A stretch of DNA of 64,000 bases, taken from the NCBI GenBank assembly GCA_030247855.1, contig JAPDRN010000032.1:231626-295625 (forward strand), written 5' to 3'. Within the stretch, counting starts at the first letter, position 1; each line of letters begins with the position of its first letter. The notes under the pieces are model-generated. The model was not told the origin of the DNA. It did not search any database and worked only from the letters and a program-made list of their open reading frames with translations. A program made the translations under genes and the position numbers. Source of the stretch: Knufia peltigerae (lineage: Eukaryota > Ascomycota > Eurotiomycetes > Chaetothyriales > Trichomeriaceae). Shown one piece after another: positions 1 through 9,500 of this stretch.

Positions 1-298
1 TAGGTAGGGTCTCGGAAGCGTTCCCTACACTACTTACGCCGTAATAGTAGATAAGAAATAAGGGGGATTCCGATTGTCAATTCTACTCCGTACCTTGGGT
101 AGATACCTACTAAAGTAGTCAATGATCTCCTCCAAAAGGGGATAGGGATGGACAGAGGGGGCTTACTGATGAGAAAAAAAGAACAAAAAAAAAGGACCAC
201 CACAACTGCGTACGGATACAATAACTACCTACTCCGTACCTAGACACCTAGGCACTAAAAATGATTTCTCGGAAAAGGGTTTATTGATGCGAATCCCC

Positions 299-314
299 TA
301 CGGAGTACGGAGTA
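299..314. repeat. Overlapping double copy of TACGGAGTA
   Basis: Two copies of the nonamer TACGGAGTA overlap by two bases. The same word, in either orientation, recurs in non-coding DNA at 84-92, 230-238, 23610-23618, 44069-44077, 44571-44579 and 60260-60268. Its function is unknown. Confidence 0.7.
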
Positions 315-368
315 CCAGTACTCATAATACTAGAACTACTTTTTATTCCGTATGAGTACTCGACACAT

Positions 369-394
369 TCTCTCTCTCTCTCTCTCTCTCTCTC
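369..394. repeat. (TC)n microsatellite
   Basis: An uninterrupted dinucleotide run in the gene-free left end of the window. Confidence 0.9.
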
Positions 395-1818
395 GCTTAC
401 TCGCTTACTCGTAGTTCCTTCGCTTGAGCTTGAGTGCAAAGTGTTCGAGACTGGAACAATAGTCTTTTTTTTGGGTCCTTTTTTTTTCCTTTTAAAGGAG
501 TAGTACTCGTCATCATCTATTCGTTTATCAGATTACGAAAAGAGTACGACGGGTTACGACGGGTTTCACGGACGTTGGAGTACCGACCTACCTACACAGA
601 GTATCTACCTAACTGGCCTGTCTGATTCTTTTTTTTCAAGTCTTTGCTTCTCTGCATTCGTTACCTTTGCTTGGAGAGAAAGCGAGAGAGACAGAGAGAC
701 GATATGAAAAGAAACAAAAAAGAGACACGTCACACCGCTGCTCCTGCTCCAGATCCAACAACGCATATACCCGCCCGCATACTGTACATTGTACCGATAT
801 TCAGTTGCGAACATTTCTTCCGTCCGTTGTCTTGTTCTTGTTCTTGTCGTTGTCGTCCTGACAAAAATGGTTACACGAAACATAGGCTATCAGCAGATTG
901 ACACGTTACACACACGCCGGTCCGATCCAAGGATGATTACAACCGTCACTGACATATGACAGGTGTGGGAAATTGTTACACAGGATAACGGTTTGTGTGA
1001 CCCAATGTTTCCATGAGCGTGACCATTCTCCCACTTCTTTCCCCCCCCCAAAAGACACCTCGCCTACATTACAATGGCGCTGGGCTGGCCGAGTTCCATG
1101 GAACACTGACGGAAAAGAAAAGACCTTTGGAACACTTCTAGAAACTCCGTCATCATGTTCTTTTTGTCAAAGAAATTTCATTAATGGGGTAAAGAGTTCC
1201 CTGATACTTCTTCTATTCTTGTCTAGCTACATTACCTGCAGGGACAACAAAGTACTTTGTCTTGAAACCAAGTACTCCATAACCCAGCATTGCATATCTG
1301 TTTCCTTTCGCTCATCTGCAGCAAGCCACAATCATACCTGTTCTGTACTCGTACAGTTTGGTACCCAAGTGGCGTGCAGTAGCGGTGGGGGGGAGAGACT
1401 GCGTGCGTTTGGGCCTCTTGGCCTCGTGGACAATGAGAAGGGACAATTGACAAGGGGAACAGAACATGGCTGCTTGCCTGCTACTTGCAGATCGGACCAT
1501 TTCACAACCCCCAGGTTGGTTTTGTTCGAACACGTTCGATAATCTGTGGTCCCCTTTGCAATGTGTCATGATCATGACGTTGTTTCCACCTGTTGGTTCC
1601 GAGACAAATATCGTGGGAACTTCTGGCAAGGCAAAGGCATGCACCTGTAGTCGAGGAGGAAGTAGTAGGTGTACTCCCGTATCTGTATCTCTTTCCCCGA
1701 TTGGTGCCCAAAGCCTGTCCGCTGTCTGGGTGAATTCATTCATTCATCATTCCATTCGTGATACACAGCACCGTGTAGCTAGGTAGGTAGGCAGGTGACT
1801 GCGACCGTACTGGGAATT

Positions 1819-2373
1819 TCAACGGCCTTTCCACTCCCCATCGCTACTGGCGACATCTTCGACGGTACCAGTAACACCACCGCCGCCACCACCACCATCT
1901 TCCTCATCGTCCTCATCTCCTCCGAAAAATGCGTCAACCTGTTCCTGTAGGTATGCATCGAACCTTCCATCTACCCTCTCCCTCGTGGCGGCCATAGCAC
2001 GTTTCTGCCATCCCTTCTCGTAATATCCCTCTGTGACTTGTCGTTTGAATTTCGGAATGGCCGCTTTGACGTGCGGGTCTCCAAGCACAAAGTCGGGGGT
2101 GACTGGACAGACAAGCTTGCAGGACGAGTCGACGTCGTAGATACGCAGGCGCGGTGGGAGGGAGTCGATGATTGCTCGTTTCTCGTCTTCGGTGTAGCTG
2201 GTGGACCAGTCGGACACGGCTCGGACGAGGAAAGAGTGAATATCTTTTTGTGTGATGGGCGAGGTTGAGTTGAGGATTCGGGCTGTCGACCAAGGACCAG
2301 ATTTTGGGGCGACAGGAGCGGGAGGAAGGGTAGACTTGGCCTTGGATCTGGAGGTGACTTTCTTTGGTGGCAT
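1819..2373 (-). CDS. ASXH/DEUBAD-like domain protein
   Basis: A 184-residue intronless ORF starting at the ATG at 2373. After a basic, Lys/Ser/Pro-rich N-terminus (about 1-25) comes a domain of about 125 residues. It opens with a W..ARIL..TSP..Q.DI pattern and continues with EKRAIIDSLPP and a late GYYEKGWQ segment. This resembles the fungal Asx-homology (DEUBAD-type) fold, which in animals lets ASX proteins activate BAP1-class deubiquitinases on chromatin. The tail is acidic (GGDEDDEED) followed by a Gly run and Val/Thr/Glu-rich end. The family call rests on motif memory, not on alignment, so a generic conserved fungal nuclear protein remains possible. It is divergent from PEX16, with about 690 bp between the starts. 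Confidence 0.6.
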   Translation of the reverse strand: MPPKKVTSRSKAKSTLPPAPVAPKSGPWSTARILNSTSPITQKDIHSFLVRAVSDWSTSYTEDEKRAIIDSLPPRLRIYDVDSSCKLVCPVTPDFVLGDPHVKAAIPKFKRQVTEGYYEKGWQKRAMAATRERVDGRFDAYLQEQVDAFFGGDEDDEEDGGGGGGGVTGTVEDVASSDGEWKGR

Positions 2374-3061
2374 TGTGAAGAGAGAAAGTGAGGGCGTGGA
2401 ACGAAAGACAAGTCTTCCGCCGGTGAGAGTGTTGTGATTGATTTAATAGCGCCAGGTATGATATTGTGACTGTCGCGGCTACTCCTGTCTCGCTCGAAAA
2501 TGTCCTTGGTGATGTTGTGGCGACGAGATGAAGTGATGAAGTTGTTTATTCCTCTCACAATCTGTTTTAGTTGTGGAAGAAGAACACTGACATTGTGTTG
2601 AAGCGAATGACAAGGCTCTACTTGTAAAAATCACAACCATTGCTCAGAGTGGGCCTGTTGTCACGAATAGACATGCTTGATGCAACCACAGAGCCTTATT
2701 CTCATGTCTTCATCATAATTCATGGAACAGGATTCTCAAGTATATGAAGTTACTGAGGCACCTACAATCTCGTACTCTTATTAGTCGAATTAGATACGGA
2801 GAACGATCTTGTAGTACGTAGATACCTGAGATACCTCGGCATATATCACAGCCAATCACAACCAGCACAGCATCTTCAACTCGCTGACTGGAATCCCGTT
2901 CTCTCCCATCCCGTCGCCATCAATCAACTATCCTCCGACTTCACTTCATTCTTTACAACCCCCCCCCTCGACATTCATCATCGACTTCATCAACAGAGGA
3001 GGCGACACATTCTAATCGCCAGGTCGTCTTGAACGACCACCCTCCGAGGGACTCGAGAATC
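2374..3061. promoter_or_regulatory. Bidirectional intergenic region, ASXH-like gene / PEX16
   Basis: This non-coding stretch separates two divergent starts and must hold both promoters. A TACGGAG-like word lies near 2797. A pyrimidine-rich tract with a C run (2959-2968) precedes the PEX16 start. I see no clear TATA box close to either gene. Confidence 0.5.
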
Positions 3062-4420
3062 ATGGTCTCGTCTACGAGTAAATTCCGCCAGTCAATGCAC
3101 GCGACCATGACCACCTTGTCCAGCGCATCCGCCGAAGTCACCAAGGCCGCCATGAACCTTCCATCAACATACCACAACTACGTCGCTCATAATGCCGCTG
3201 CAGTATCGAATATCGAAAGTTCCCTTCGCTCCCTAACGTACCTCCTCCCCGGCGCACGCTTCCACGACTCCGAACTCGCCTCCGAATCCGTCCACACCTT
3301 TGTCCAACTTCTATCGATTTACCATGACCATCTTCTCAAGAAGCGCGCCGCGGTGCTCGCCATCTCCCCCACAATTCTCAAGGCTCGAAATGCCGCCGCC
3401 GCCCAGAAGCCGAAACCGTCCTTGCACGCGCGCTACACCACATTCTGGACCACCACCTCTACTCTCTACACCAAGATCGCGACGCTGTTGAAGATGGCGC
3501 AATACACCGAGTTGCTGTGGGAGATGCTGGCGCGGAGAAGGGGAGGCGAGAAGACGCGGTGGCGCGTGGTCGTGCTGCTCGAGTCGTTCAAGGCCGTTTG
3601 TCGACTCTTGCTGATGCGCTTGACCAACTCGCGGCCCCTGGTCAGCCCGCCCTTGCCGTTGCGCGAGGACTTTGCCCCCATCGAACCGGGCGAGGACGAT
3701 GACGAACTCGTGGTGGAAGAGGAACTGATGCGTGGAGAGGGCAATACCGCGTTCGACGTCAAGACCGCGCTGGGCGAGGCGGGTGTGCCGACACCGCCGT
3801 TGTCGGATTCCGGGTCGAACGGCAAACCGACGTCGAGTCTGTCGATTTCGGAACCGTACAACATGCCGCGCACTGGTTTCACGTTGCCCACGCTGCCCAC
3901 GCCCGACAGTGTGTCGGCGTACTTGCTCAACCACGTTCTCACGGCGGACGACGTCAAGCCCGCGAAGCAATTGTTGCACCGTTTGACGACGTTGCGTGGC
4001 CAGGGCGCCGAGGTTCTGTACATCTTGCGCCCCGTCGTCTACGCACTCATGATGCAGCGCGTCGTGGCCATGTACGGGTACGAAGGGACCAAGTGGAAGA
4101 AACACTGGACTCCTTGGCTCGTGGGGTTCGCGATGGAGTATGTTGCACGGCAGCTGGCCAAGAAGGATCTGACTTCTCGTGTGCCTGGAGGCGCGAAGAG
4201 TGGGTTGTCGGCGCTGGAGAGAGAGGAACTCAAGAAGCGAGGTTGGAGTCTCGCGTGGTGGGGGATGAGGGGGGCATTCTATGAGAACGTCACGAAGAGA
4301 TGGATCCATGGTGCCGCACAGGGTTTGAAGGGGAAACCGATCCTGGATCTTGTCGGTGGTGTGGTGGAAGACTATGAGTGGCTTTGGAGTGGTTATTATT
4401 TCTCAACTGCGACCATGTGA
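3062..4420 (+). CDS. PEX16: Peroxisomal membrane protein PEX16
   Basis: Pex16 is an integral peroxisomal membrane protein that helps insert or recruit other peroxisomal membrane proteins. The ORF gives 452 residues from the ATG at 3062; an in-frame ATG at 3029 would add 11 residues, and I prefer the inner one because the sequence after it (MVSSTSKF) begins the recognisable family N-terminus. The conserved start of the domain is the stretch with NYVAHNAAAVSNIESSLRSL followed by LLPGRF-like residues and ELASESVHTF. The middle (about 205-265) is an acidic, Ser-rich linker typical of the longer fungal forms. The C-terminal half has hydrophobic segments around VLYILRPVVYALMM and ends near EDYEWLWSGYYF. 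No introns are needed. Confidence 0.9.
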   Translation: MVSSTSKFRQSMHATMTTLSSASAEVTKAAMNLPSTYHNYVAHNAAAVSNIESSLRSLTYLLPGARFHDSELASESVHTFVQLLSIYHDHLLKKRAAVLAISPTILKARNAAAAQKPKPSLHARYTTFWTTTSTLYTKIATLLKMAQYTELLWEMLARRRGGEKTRWRVVVLLESFKAVCRLLLMRLTNSRPLVSPPLPLREDFAPIEPGEDDDELVVEEELMRGEGNTAFDVKTALGEAGVPTPPLSDSGSNGKPTSSLSISEPYNMPRTGFTLPTLPTPDSVSAYLLNHVLTADDVKPAKQLLHRLTTLRGQGAEVLYILRPVVYALMMQRVVAMYGYEGTKWKKHWTPWLVGFAMEYVARQLAKKDLTSRVPGGAKSGLSALEREELKKRGWSLAWWGMRGAFYENVTKRWIHGAAQGLKGKPILDLVGGVVEDYEWLWSGYYFSTATM

Positions 4421-5199
4421 TTGGGAATGTATTTCTGACCAATCATGGCCAATTCAATATTGCCAGAGGGATCCTGTCGATGTAGGACGTACTACGGGTA
4501 TGGAATCTCGAGGAGAAGAAAGCGTCGAGGAAGCACATTATCACGACATGTACGACATGGGAAAAGGATGGTTGTATCTTTGGGATTGAATTGGGTCGGG
4601 CAGTCGAGAATCTACCTCTATGTTCTTTGGTAGGTTACCAACAGGACGAGGACTCTCGAGCGGCGTTTGAGGAGTTTTACCGGTGGCCCAAGCCGTTCCC
4701 ATGGCCGGGAGGAGTATTCCTCGTTTCTCTTTTGTTTTTCTCTCCCTCTTTCGCAACCAGTGGAACAGGGACTGTGGAAAGAAAAGATATCTGATGATGA
4801 ACCAATGTGTGTTTTTGTTGTTGTTTCATTTGTACACGGAGTGTGCAGTGTTTGCAGTTTCGTACACTTGATCGGGAACGGAGTGCCTCGTCCGTTGACA
4901 GGACAGACTTTCTATGACGAGGACGAGGTTGAGATTTATTCTACCATAGTTTCAAAGATCTACAAGAACAAAAAAACAAGACAGATTCTACCTTGGAGCA
5001 TTTCTGTAACACATGACTGTCATGACTACTTCGTACGGACAAAGGCACCGAGTGTACATGCCGAGATGGGGAGTAAGATCGTTCATGGGTCAACGGGAAG
5101 TGAAGGCGAAGTGGTGGTAGTAGTTGAGGGTGATGAACAAAAAAAGACCTGTTGTTGTGGCTGGCTCTCGGTAGGAGATTCCTTCCATCGATCTCGCCC

Positions 5200-5221
5200 G
5201 AGAGAGAGAGAGAGAGAGAGA
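5200..5221. repeat. (GA)n microsatellite
   Basis: Uninterrupted GA dinucleotide run in the 3' flank of PEX16. Confidence 0.9.
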
Positions 5222-5333
5222 AGCCCCCTTGTCAACTTTGCAGATTCGTTTTTCCATCACACAGCCATCAAGGGTTCTGTGACGGGCAGGGGAGATCAGT
5301 GAGAGACGTGGTGTGAGAGATGATGTGTTTGTG

Positions 5334-5354
5334 GGTGTGTGTGTGTGTGTGTGT
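5334..5354. repeat. (GT)n microsatellite
   Basis: GT dinucleotide run in the 3' flank of MPC1. Confidence 0.9.
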
Positions 5355-5410
5355 GTTTGTCCAGACCGCAGCCATGTAGAAACAAAAAGGAGAGAGGTGT
5401 ATAAAACGTA

Positions 5411-6001
5411 CTACCAGTAATCGTACCAACGGTACCCTTGCGTTAATTGCGCATTGAAATTGACAAAGTGGCATGCGAAGAGGAGGTAGTTCTTGGGGGT
5501 GACGGCGAGGGCGTATCGCATGAAGGTCGCAGAGTAGACCGTCAAAGCTCCGGTGAACGTTCCAGAGATGCTGTTGTATCAAAGAAATTAGCCAGAGCTC
5601 TTTGAGAGAGAGACATTGTACTTTGCTCGCAGAGAGAGAGAGAGAGAGGGGGGGGGGGGGGTCTCGAGGGCGTACATTTCAGGATCCTTTTGCGTGTCCA
5701 GGACAGCTGCAATCGGGATACCAAAGTTTGAGGCAGGACCCCAGAAATCTGTTTTTTGATTAAAATCACAAAACATTGTCAGCTTGGTCTCTTTGGTCTT
5801 TGTCTATATGATTTTTCGCAGGGCCCGATCCAAATCATTCTTCCATGTTCCGGAGAAATTATATTTCCTCCCCCCCCCTTCTTCTTGATCACAAGCGAAT
5901 AGCGCAAAGGTAACAATCCAAAACGTACGTGTCGAGCAAAAGTAATCGCTGACTGGGTTGGAGCGAATCTTCGCATTGATAGCTTTGACTGCGGCGGCCA
6001 T
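5411..6001 (-). CDS. MPC1: Mitochondrial pyruvate carrier subunit 1
   Basis: MPC1 forms, with an MPC2-type partner, the inner-membrane carrier that brings pyruvate into mitochondria. The gene must be assembled from three exons: 6001-5929 (73 nt), 5748-5676 (73 nt) and 5570-5411 (160 nt), giving 101 residues. Introns are 180 nt (donor gtacgt) and 105 nt (donor gtacgc). The joined protein starts [14 protein letters not shown], reads SDYFCST-H-FWGP across the first junction and DPE-I-ISGT across the second, and ends in GYRWYDYW. The family pattern (NP-SDY, FWGP-SNFGIP-A, D-QKDPE, YS--FMRYA, P-NYLL) is present throughout. The length is normal. No single ORF covers it, so simple ORF callers will miss it. 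The second intron contains an unusual G-run/(GA)n tract. Confidence 0.93.
5631..5661. repeat. (GA)n-(G)n tract inside MPC1 intron 2
   Basis: A GA dinucleotide run (5631-5648) passes into about 14 consecutive G residues. In the MPC1 transcript this reads as a C run followed by a CT tract near the donor side of intron 2. Such tracts are prone to length change. Confidence 0.9.
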
Positions 6002-6554
6002 GTTTGATACGGAGTTCGGTTCCGCGATCGAGATACGAGAAAGGGCTCCGGGGGAGAGAACCGAAAATGAACGACAATTGACAAAGATGGTCCTGGGGAG
6101 AGAGAGAGAGAGAAGGGTTACTGTCGTGGCGGCAAGTAAGTAATGACTCGAAAGGGGAGAAACCACAAGAGAAGAGGTTCCCAAGATTTGTGACTTATTA
6201 GATATGACTGTGATTGGGAATTGGCGCGCAACCGGAGAGCGAAAAGATGGAGATGGAGATGCACGACAATCAGTTCCGCTTCGCTTCGGCCTTTAGTTCT
6301 CACCATTGTCCAAAACTCCGAGCACTAAATACGTACATTTGTACAAGAGACAAGAGGACTTGGTGTATGGAAACAACAAGAGTCGACAGCAATCATATAC
6401 GATACAATCTAATATCATATTGTACCTGAGGTATAATTCATTTACTACTTATCTGCTAGAGCCAACACCATATCAATACTCTCTCCCCTCCATACACCAT
6501 TACTCACATCCCAAATCGGCGACTTTATTATCCACCTGCTGTATTCGCCGGACA
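6002..6554. other. Intergenic, MPC1 upstream / RIF1 downstream
   Basis: Contains the presumed MPC1 promoter and the RIF1 3' end. A short (GA)n run lies near 6097-6113. I see no further gene. Confidence 0.55.
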
Positions 6555-9500
6555 TCAGTTTGCCTTTTGTTGAGTAACCACTTGAGCTTGAAATCGAATC
6601 TGAAAGCATAGATCGTCGACCATCCGTAAATCAACATCACTTGGCTTCGAAGACTTGAGTTGTTCCAGAACGCCTTGTAAGGATGACATGATACTCGGTT
6701 CAGTAGACGGCCCAGCGGTATCGTCAACCATCTCCGGCAGAGGAGCCACAAGAAGCTCCGATTCCTCTTCAACGATATTGTCCTGCTCAATCCTTTCAAC
6801 CTCTGGCATTGCCAAGTCATGATCCTCCCTGCTTTGAGGTTCTTCCGAAACCCCATCTAGTCCCTCCTCTTCTGTCGTCGTTGCCTCCTTTACTTCAGCA
6901 ACTTGTGATGTAGCGGGATGGACCACGACTTCGACATTTGAACGCCGAGACTCTTGTGACCGAGAAAGCCGTGATTTTCTTTTGTTTCTTCCGCGACGAG
7001 ATTTAGGTGGCGACGCAGATTCGGTAGGTCGTCTTTCTTCAACAGCGGTAGCTTGAACGTCAGTCTCTGGCTCCAACGAACCCGTAACTTCAATACAGTC
7101 CAACAACTCGGCATCATTAGAGTCTGCATTTGACGAATCTTGGCTCTCCACCACATCTGAAGATGTTTGAGGCGACGGTTTTGATTTCCTTCTCTTTGAC
7201 TTTGTGAGAGTATAGTCAACAGTCTTCCGTTTGCGAGTATTTCGCTGTTTCCTGTTGGAGCTTGTGCTGTCCTCTTCCTGAGCCTCGCTGGGCTCGAAAG
7301 GTTCCATAGGACCTACATCGACAACCTGACTAAGATGTCGATCGAGATCTTGAGAGAGTTGCGATGCACTGAGCATGTCGATGTCGTCGCTGTCTACTCC
7401 GCTCTTCACTTGGCCGCCAGCATCCATTACTTTACCTTCACCATCGACGTTTATTGGCGTTTCATCAACAGTGGAAGGAGGGTAATTCTGAGAACCGGTG
7501 GCTTCAACTAATGCAGTCTTGACAGCGGGAAGAGGAGCAGGAGACTGGTGAGATATGTCCTTTTTGGCACGTTCGACTGCAGAGTCATCAGTCATCGCAT
7601 GATCTTCAACGGCAGTCGTTGGCCTTTCGATGACCTCCGGTTGCAATACCAAGTCAATCGCCATGTTTGTTTCTTCTGCGGGAGTCTGCAAGGGGGAACC
7701 TTGGTTGTCACCAACTTGTTCGCCCATTGAAGGTGGCGATGAAGGTACTTCGATGTCGGTTATATTTTTGGTGGAATGTCGAGCTCGGGGAGTTGGGGAA
7801 GCCATGATCTCTGCCTCTTGATCATGGTTTGCGGGTAGAGTGGGCGTTGTTGGTCGTTCATCCAACGCTGCTGCCTTTCTGGCAAATTCACAATCTCCAT
7901 AATTCATCGACCGACTCTGTGGTCTAGGACTGGACCTCAAGTCTGGAAATACCACTGCCGGTTCTGTACGCTGTCTATCGCGAACTTCCTTCTGATGCGC
8001 TGTAAGGGATTGAGAATCGTTTTCGGTATCTGCAGGTGGTGATGATTCAATCGGAACAAAGTTGATCTGGGAGTCGTCATGTCTTGATCGAGGTCTGGAA
8101 GATGGTTTTGTTGGGCTTGACTGTGCCATTTCATTCATCGTCCCAACTTGTTGATAGCCCTGGCTACCCAAGATGGGCGATGGACCATAGATAGCTTCCA
8201 ATCTTCGCGGACTCAGGAAACCATCTCTTTCTGGGGATCGGCCGGCTGTGGTTCCCGGGGCTCGTGATGGTGAAGGCATGCAATGTCCATCATCCTCCAG
8301 ATGCCCGTTGCCAGTTGATGACTTAGACATAGGGTCTGCGAGGCTGTAGACAGCATCGGAGAGACGCGGTCCGAGAGTGATGTTATCATGCACTGCGAGA
8401 TATTTGTCCCAGATCACACTAGCTCTTTCAAGAACAGTATCATTGGTAGTCTCAAAGAAAGCTGCGTAGACTCCGTCCAGTGCGAGAATCTCCGTCGGCG
8501 GAATCCTGATGAGGACACTTGCGACAAACTTGGCGAGGTTTTGGTACGCTTGTTCCAGGTCAGGCTCCTTGATACTGCCAAAGTAGTGGCTCTCATCTTT
8601 CAAAAACACTTCAAGTGTTGGGGCCAGAGAAGCGCAACTCTGCAAAAGGTCTTGCTCAGAAGTGCTGGTGATGAGACGGATGACGGTGTCAATAATCTCG
8701 GCCAACATCTTTTCATGGCGATGCTCTGCCGAATTGATTTCCTCCGTCGACCATGTGTTGAGCAAGCCCAGAGCTTTGTGATATTGTCCATTCAAAATCT
8801 GAAGCGCAAGTTTGGGGGACTGTGTGTGCAGACGGCTACTCTCATGGTCTTTCACTTTCCTAATCTCGATACCGATGTAAACAAAGATCTCTGAGATAAT
8901 CGGAGCTCTCCCATGTGCAGGTTGGGGAGCCTCTAGTGCAGCTAAGAGAGAAGCACAGCCTAACTCCTGAAGGACCCCTCGCGTTATCTGTCGAAGTTGT
9001 GCATCAGTCAGTGCATGCTCCAATCCCTGAGCACATGCTTGTTTATTGCTTTTTTCCGACCACAAGGACGATAGAAACTCAACTACAACAGCAGTAGCTT
9101 GCTTGGTTTCAGAAGAAGGCTTGATCTCCTTGCTGCTCGCCTCGCGAATTGCCTTCAGAAAGTGAGTCCATGCAACAGCAATATATGCTCTGTCCGATTG
9201 TCCAGATGCGCCCCAAGAGCTGTATCGGAAGAGAACGCGAAACATTTCGACGATAGCTGCGCTTCTGGCGCGGACCCACTTGCAGTCGATGGTGGGAAGT
9301 TCTTCGGGTTCGACAGGTGTACTTTCGAGTGCTCGGTTCTCATTCCAGACCTTGGTGCTCTTGCTTGAATTCCATAGTAATGCAATCAAAACTCGACAAG
9401 CAAGATCAGGGTTTGCAGTGTTCTTGTCGAAGAAAGAGCTCTTCATGACTTTGACGATGTATTCGTTCCAGACCCGTGTGTACTGCTTGTGTGTTGCGGC

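Larger units (their letters stand above)
1..1818. other. Gene-free repeat-rich stretch
   Basis: I see no convincing gene here. Open frames are short or low in complexity, and none resembles a known family. The stretch holds a (TC)n run near 369-394, several copies of the palindrome-like word TACTCCGTA/TACGGAGTA (84-92, 230-238, 299-307, 306-314), homopolymer T and A runs, and GA-rich sequence near 677-700. The left part may be the far upstream or downstream flank of a gene outside the window. Confidence 0.6.
4421..5410. other. Non-coding stretch between PEX16 and MPC1
   Basis: This is the shared 3' flank of two convergent genes. It contains a (GA)n run at 5200-5221 and a (GT)n run at 5334-5354. 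Open frames here are short and look random. Confidence 0.6.

Noticed and set aside
973..1542. 189-codon plus-strand frame in the left gene-free region
   Set aside because: Composition looks random, there is no recognisable motif, and overlapping frames of similar length exist on the other strand.
3311..4309. 332-codon minus-strand frame opposite PEX16
   Set aside because: An antisense shadow with biased Arg/His/Gln composition.
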